Assembly: GCA_023432305.1 (NCBI GenBank)
Contig: JAEYUT010000279.1
Coordinates: 1-10,765, forward strand
Source of the DNA: Actinomycetes bacterium
GTDB lineage: Bacteria > Actinomycetota > Actinomycetes > Actinomycetales > Microbacteriaceae
Reading direction: 5' to 3'
Length of the DNA stretch: 10,765 bases
A program made the position numbers and the translations under genes. Of this stretch, positions 7,326-10,765 are shown piece by piece; position 1 is the first letter of the stretch, and each line of letters starts with the position of its first letter. The notes beneath the pieces were generated by a model. It saw only the letters and a program-made list of their open reading frames with translations. It was not told the DNA's origin and did not search any database.

Positions 7326-7928
7326 TCAGAGCGCGAGGCTCAGAGCGCTCGCGCCGAGAAGCACCACCGTCACCACGATCGTGGCCCAGTGGATGCTGCG
7401 ATCGCGCGGAACCGCGGGGCCGTCGCCGATCGAGCCGCGGGCGTCGCGCAGATCCTCCCAGCGCCGACGGATCTCGGCCGCAGCGGCACCGGAGTCGCTC
7501 GTCGTGAGGTCACCCGGTCGCACCGTGCCGGCGAGGTACGTGGACTCGGGGAGCCCGGTGGCCTCGTCGCGGCGCGCGAACACCGCGCTGTGACGCCCCG
7601 GTGCGGGCGCAGCCCACGCCGTGACGTTCCCCTGGGTCGTCTCGAGAGTGAGGGCGTAGCGCGTGTCGATGCGCTGGATCTGCTCGAGGCGCACGCGGTC
7701 CGTGCTGAAGACGTTGCACACCGTCACGAGGTCGCCCTCGACGCGCACGAAGGGGCGCCAGTAGGCGGCCCAGGTCAGGAACACCAGCAGCGTGCACGGC
7801 GCAACCGCCCGAACCACCGCGTCCGGACCCACCTGCGCGGCTGCGAACAGCACCGTGCCAGCCACCCCCGCCACCGCGATCGTCAGAACGCGTCCGAAGC
7901 GGGATCTCAGATTCACCGTGTCAGCCAC
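7326..7928 (-). CDS. PH-domain membrane protein (bacterial PH-like, actinobacterial type)
   Basis: This is a 200-residue protein. Two hydrophobic segments occur at about 12-32 and 40-57, followed directly by a PH-like segment from about 58 (YWRPFVRVEGDLVTVCNVFSTDRVRLEQIQRID). That segment matches the short actinobacterial PH domain also found in the mycobacterial low-molecular-weight antigen 6 family. A polar region follows, and a single C-terminal span lies at about 181-199. The molecular function of this family is not established, and no enzymatic motif is visible. The start is taken as GTG 7928-7926. No Shine-Dalgarno sequence is seen; the start codon lies in the centre of a 29-bp inverted repeat. 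The gene is on the opposite strand inside the transporter locus, 17 nt from permease 2 (convergent) and 50 nt from the ATPase gene (divergent). That placement may mean a regulatory or accessory relation to the transporter, but this is only inference from position. Confidence 0.8.
   Translation of the reverse strand: MADTVNLRSRFGRVLTIAVAGVAGTVLFAAAQVGPDAVVRAVAPCTLLVFLTWAAYWRPFVRVEGDLVTVCNVFSTDRVRLEQIQRIDTRYALTLETTQGNVTAWAAPAPGRHSAVFARRDEATGLPESTYLAGTVRPGDLTTSDSGAAAAEIRRRWEDLRDARGSIGDGPAVPRDRSIHWATIVVTVVLLGASALSLAL
7331..7354 (+). terminator. Weak candidate stem-loop downstream of permease 2
   Basis: GCGCGAG (7331-7337) and CTCGCGC (7348-7354) are perfectly complementary over 7 bp with a 10-nt loop, 22 nt after the stop of permease 2. 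No T run follows and the element lies inside the 3' end of the opposing PH-domain gene. It may be a chance feature of GC-rich coding sequence. Whether it stops transcription decides whether the ATPase is made from the same transcript. Confidence 0.25.
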
Positions 7929-7945
7929 GCACTCATGCTGACACG
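7917..7945. promoter_or_regulatory. 29-bp inverted repeat over the start of the PH-domain gene (candidate operator or RNA hairpin)
   Basis: CGTGTCAGC (7917-7925) and GCTGACACG (7937-7945) are perfect 9-bp complements separated by 11 nt. Half-site centres are 20 bp apart, about two helical turns, which suits a dimeric DNA-binding protein. It lies in the 50-nt space between divergent genes, overlaps the first codons of the PH-domain gene, and ends 33 nt before the ATPase start. In the - strand RNA the loop holds the GTG start codon and an out-of-frame ATG, so the stem could also gate translation. Confidence 0.55.
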
Positions 7946-7978
7946 CACCGCACGCATCCGCGAAAGGCAGGTTTCGGA

Positions 7979-9676
7979 ATGAGCGAGACCACGATGACCG
8001 TCCAGGCGACCCCGGAGCGCACCCCCGTTCTGCAGGTCGACGACCTCGACGTCGAGTTCTGGGTCGACGGCGAGTGGGTGACCGCCGCAGAGGGCGTCAC
8101 CTACAAGGTGATGCCGGGCGAGGTCCTCGCCATCGTCGGCGAGTCCGGCTCCGGCAAGAGCACGAGCTCGATGTCGCTGCTCGGACTCCTGCCGGCGAAC
8201 GGTCGCGCGAGCGGCAGCGCGAAGCTCGACGGCGAGCAGCTCATCGGCGCGAAGGCCGAGCGCATCCGCCAGATCCGCGGCCAGGGCATCGCCGTGATCT
8301 TCCAGGAGCCGATGACGGCCCTCAACCCCGTGTACCGCATCGGGTTCCAGATCTGCGAGGCCCTGCAGGTGCACAACCCCCGCATGACCCGCGCGGAGGC
8401 GAAGGAGCGCGCGCTCGAGCTGCTCGCGATGGTCGAGATGCCCGACCCGCAGAAGGCGTTCGACTCGTACCCGCACCAGCTGTCCGGAGGTCAGCGGCAG
8501 CGTGCCATGATCGCGCAGTCGATCTCCTGCGACCCGCGTCTGCTGATCGCCGACGAGCCCACCACGGCGCTCGACGTGACGGTGCAGGCGGAGATCCTCG
8601 ACCTCATCCGCAACCTCCACAAGCGCCTCGACTCGGCCGTCGTGCTCATCACCCACGACATGGGCGTGGTCGCCGATCTCGCCGACCACGTGATGGTCAT
8701 GAAGGACGGCAAGGTCGTCGAGACCGGCCCCATCCGCGACATCTTCACGGATGCGAAGCACCCCTACACGCGGGCGCTTCTCGCGGCCGTGCCGCACCTG
8801 GGTGCGAACGACGTGCTGCAGGTCGTAGACCACGACCCCGTCGCCGAGGTCGTCGATGATCGCGACGTCGTGCTGTCGTTCGAGAATGTGGCGATCGACT
8901 ACCCCAAGCGCGGGCGGATGCCGGTGTTCCGTGCGGCGGAGAACATCGACCTGACACTGCATCAGGGCGAGATCATGGGCCTCGTGGGCGAGTCGGGCTC
9001 CGGCAAGACGACGCTCGGTCGCGCCGCGATCGGCCTCATCCCTGTTGCCGAAGGCAAGCTCACCGTCGTCGGTCACGACATCTCGTCGCGCGATCCGCAG
9101 GAGCTGAAGGCGATCCGGCGCCGTGTCGGAATCGTCTTCCAGGACCCCGGCTCGTCGCTCAACCCGCGCTTCCCGATCGGCGAGTCGATCGGCGAGCCGC
9201 TTCTGCTCTCGGGGGACGCCTCGGGTGCCGAGCTCGATCGCCGGGTCGAGACGCTGCTCGACCAGGTCGAGCTGCCCCGCGCGTACCGCAACCGCTACCC
9301 GCACGAGCTCTCGGGTGGTCAGCGTCAGCGCGTCGGCATCGCCCGCGCGCTCGCGCTCGCCCCTGAGCTGCTCGTCGCGGATGAGCCCACCAGCGCCCTC
9401 GACGTCTCGGTGCAGGCGCGCTTCCTCGAGCTCCTGCAGGGACTGCAGAAGGAGCTCGGCTTCGCGTGCCTCTTCGTGAGCCACGACCTCGCCGTCGTCG
9501 ACATCCTGTCGCACCGCATCGCCGTGATGCGCCGCGGCCGGATCGTCGAGGTCGGAACGCGCGACGAGATCCTCCGTTCGCCGAAGGATCCCTACACGCG
9601 CCGACTCATCGACGCCGTCCCCGTTCCCGACCCTGACGAGCAGGCGCGGCGACGCGCCGAGCGTCGATCGGCGTGA
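7979..9676 (+). CDS. Fused double ATPase of an oligopeptide-type ABC importer (DppD-DppF-like)
   Basis: This 565-residue protein has two complete ABC domains in one chain; it powers the importer from the cytoplasmic face and replaces the separate OppD/DppD and OppF/DppF subunits. Domain 1 shows Walker A GESGSGKS (54-61), a Q-loop FQEP, signature LSGGQ (168-172), Walker B LLIADEP (188-194) and switch ITHD. A short oligo_HPY-type segment follows (HPYTRALLAAVP). Domain 2 shows Walker A GESGSGKTT (337-345), FQDP, signature LSGGQ (444-448), Walker B LLVADEP (464-470) and VSHD, and ends with another PYTRRLIDAVP. All catalytic residues are present in both halves, so two active sites are expected. 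Start ATG 7979 has a purine-rich GAAAGGCAGG at 7962-7971. The stop overlaps the next gene's GTG by GTGA. The family is common in actinobacteria. Confidence 0.96.
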   Translation: MSETTMTVQATPERTPVLQVDDLDVEFWVDGEWVTAAEGVTYKVMPGEVLAIVGESGSGKSTSSMSLLGLLPANGRASGSAKLDGEQLIGAKAERIRQIRGQGIAVIFQEPMTALNPVYRIGFQICEALQVHNPRMTRAEAKERALELLAMVEMPDPQKAFDSYPHQLSGGQRQRAMIAQSISCDPRLLIADEPTTALDVTVQAEILDLIRNLHKRLDSAVVLITHDMGVVADLADHVMVMKDGKVVETGPIRDIFTDAKHPYTRALLAAVPHLGANDVLQVVDHDPVAEVVDDRDVVLSFENVAIDYPKRGRMPVFRAAENIDLTLHQGEIMGLVGESGSGKTTLGRAAIGLIPVAEGKLTVVGHDISSRDPQELKAIRRRVGIVFQDPGSSLNPRFPIGESIGEPLLLSGDASGAELDRRVETLLDQVELPRAYRNRYPHELSGGQRQRVGIARALALAPELLVADEPTSALDVSVQARFLELLQGLQKELGFACLFVSHDLAVVDILSHRIAVMRRGRIVEVGTRDEILRSPKDPYTRRLIDAVPVPDPDEQARRRAERRSA

Positions 9677-10765
9677 CCCGGGGCCGCACACGGGGAATGC
9701 GGGCGCTGGCGGCGCTCGCAGCCGTCGCGGCTGTCGCGGCCCTGACCGGTTGCACGGGCGACGATCGCGTCATCGCCGGGTCCACGGTGACGGTCGCGGT
9801 CGAGAGCTCGCTCACGACCCTCAATCCCGACAGCTCCTACGGACGCGCGTCCGAGCTCAACGCCGATGTGGCCTACCTCACGGGGACCGGCTTCGCGTAC
9901 GCGGATGACCGCTACGAGCTCGTGCTCGACGAGAGCTTCGGATCGGCCGAGGTCGTCTCCGAGGAGCCGTTCGCGGTGCGCTACAGCGTCTCCGCCGATG
10001 CGCGGTGGTCGGACGGCGTCCCGCTGACCGCCGCCGATCTGCTGCTCGCATGGGCTGCCAACTCGCGCGCCCTCGACACACCTGATGTGGACGGCGACGA
10101 GTTCGTGGATCCGGACACCGGACGCATGGGGGAGCTCCCGGAAGGCGTCGTGCATTTCGATGGGGCGCTGGGGCGAGGGCTCGAGCTCGCCACGACGACC
10201 CCCGAGCTCTCCGACGACGGACGTGCCCTCACGGTGCGCTTCGACGAGTTCGCTCCCGCATGGCGCACCGTGCTGGCGCCGGGACTGCCCGCCCATGTGG
10301 TCGCCGCGCGAGCTCTCGATCTGCCGCTGCGCGCCGACGCCGCCGACGGCGACCCGAGCACCGAGCTCGCGGCGGAGGCGACCGCCGCGCTCGTCGACGC
10401 GGTTCTCGGGGCCGACACCGACGCGCTCTCGAAGATCGCCGACGTCTGGAACAGCGGCTTCGACCTCACGGGGGCTTCCCCGGATCCTGACCTGCTGGTC
10501 TCGAGTGGGCCGTACCGGGTGAGCACCGTCGCTGACGGGCGGGTCACCCTCACCGCGAACCCCCAGTATCGCGGTCAGCGCTCCCCAGCGGTGGAGACTC
10601 TCGTGCTGCGCACGGTCGTCGACCCGGACGAGCTGACGCGCCTCATGAAGGCCGGCGACATCGACATCGCCGCACCGGCGGCGGATGCCGACCTCGCCAA
10701 CGAGCTCGCGACGATCCCGGGCATCACCGTCTCGGCCGACTCGACGAGCACCTTGGAGCATCTCG
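9673..10765 (+). CDS. Second family-5 substrate-binding lipoprotein (3' end outside window)
   Basis: The frame is open to the window end (364 codons visible, no stop). A basic n-region, an Ala/Val-rich core and lipobox LTGC (Cys27) mark an exported lipoprotein. The protein is a distant paralogue of the first binding protein. They share VRYSVSADARWSDG against VKYTVNDGVKWSDG (W112 and W110), ADLLLAWA against ADLALAWA, KIADVWNSGF against KVAEAWNQGY, and SSGPYRV against SAGPYVL. An insertion relative to the first protein at about residues 135-160 contains the Asp-rich loop DVDGDEFVDPD (138-148). GTG 9673 overlaps the ATPase stop (GTGA), indicating translational coupling. An alternative in-frame ATG at 9697 would also keep a usable signal peptide. 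Codon choice is less restricted than in the first binding protein, suggesting lower expression. Substrate is unknown. Confidence 0.9.
   Translation, partial: MTRGRTRGMRALAALAAVAAVAALTGCTGDDRVIAGSTVTVAVESSLTTLNPDSSYGRASELNADVAYLTGTGFAYADDRYELVLDESFGSAEVVSEEPFAVRYSVSADARWSDGVPLTAADLLLAWAANSRALDTPDVDGDEFVDPDTGRMGELPEGVVHFDGALGRGLELATTTPELSDDGRALTVRFDEFAPAWRTVLAPGLPAHVVAARALDLPLRADAADGDPSTELAAEATAALVDAVLGADTDALSKIADVWNSGFDLTGASPDPDLLVSSGPYRVSTVADGRVTLTANPQYRGQRSPAVETLVLRTVVDPDELTRLMKAGDIDIAAPAADADLANELATIPGITVSADSTSTLEHL

Noticed and set aside
7913..9691. 592-residue open frame on the - strand opposite the ATPase gene
   Set aside because: Low-complexity Arg/Asp/Glu/His/Leu product opposite a fully motif-supported ATPase; a GC-bias artefact. 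The same applies to the - strand frames at 2475-4298 and 9592-10761.

Overview
The window is a stretch of GC-rich (roughly two thirds G+C by eye), strongly GC3-biased bacterial chromosome. Codon use, protein relatedness and gene order suggest an actinobacterium, most likely of the family Microbacteriaceae; this is an inference from recognisable proteins, not a database result. Seven protein genes can be supported, two of them cut by the window edges. I see no rRNA, tRNA, insertion sequence, prophage or CRISPR array.

Layout. (1) Positions 2-1597, + strand: the C-terminal half or more of the glycine-cleavage P-protein GcvP, including its PLP lysine. It converges, over a likely two-way terminator hairpin (1607-1637), on (2) a small membrane CPBP/CAAX-type protease on the - strand (1649-2431). 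(3) After a 253-bp divergent intergenic region with several palindromes comes an oligopeptide/dipeptide-type (Opp/Dpp family) ABC importer locus. It holds a lipoprotein substrate-binding protein (2685-4439), a strong hairpin (4455-4489) and possible internal promoter, an unusually large permease (4615-6162), a second permease (6166-7308), a fused double ATPase (7979-9676), and a second, divergent substrate-binding lipoprotein (9673 to the window end, incomplete). (4) Between the second permease and the ATPase, on the opposite strand, sits a PH-domain membrane protein gene (7326-7928).

How the parts work together. The two lipoproteins would capture substrate outside the membrane. The two permeases would form the channel, and the double ATPase supplies both nucleotide-binding sites from one chain. 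The hairpin directly after the first binding protein fits the common arrangement in which the binding protein is made in large excess over the membrane parts. The substrate is not readable from sequence; peptides are the default for this family.

Most worth a second look: permease 1 carries about 190 extra residues with about six added membrane spans, including a visible internal repeat (QWW ... GRLA). The transporter operon is interrupted by an antisense gene with gaps of only 17 and 50 nt. A 29-bp inverted repeat (9-bp perfect arms) lies over the start codon of that antisense gene and just ahead of the ATPase gene. The second binding protein has an Asp-rich insertion resembling a calcium-binding loop. 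Five of the seven genes' visible starts or all non-truncated starts apart from two are non-ATG: GTG three times and TTG twice, against ATG twice.
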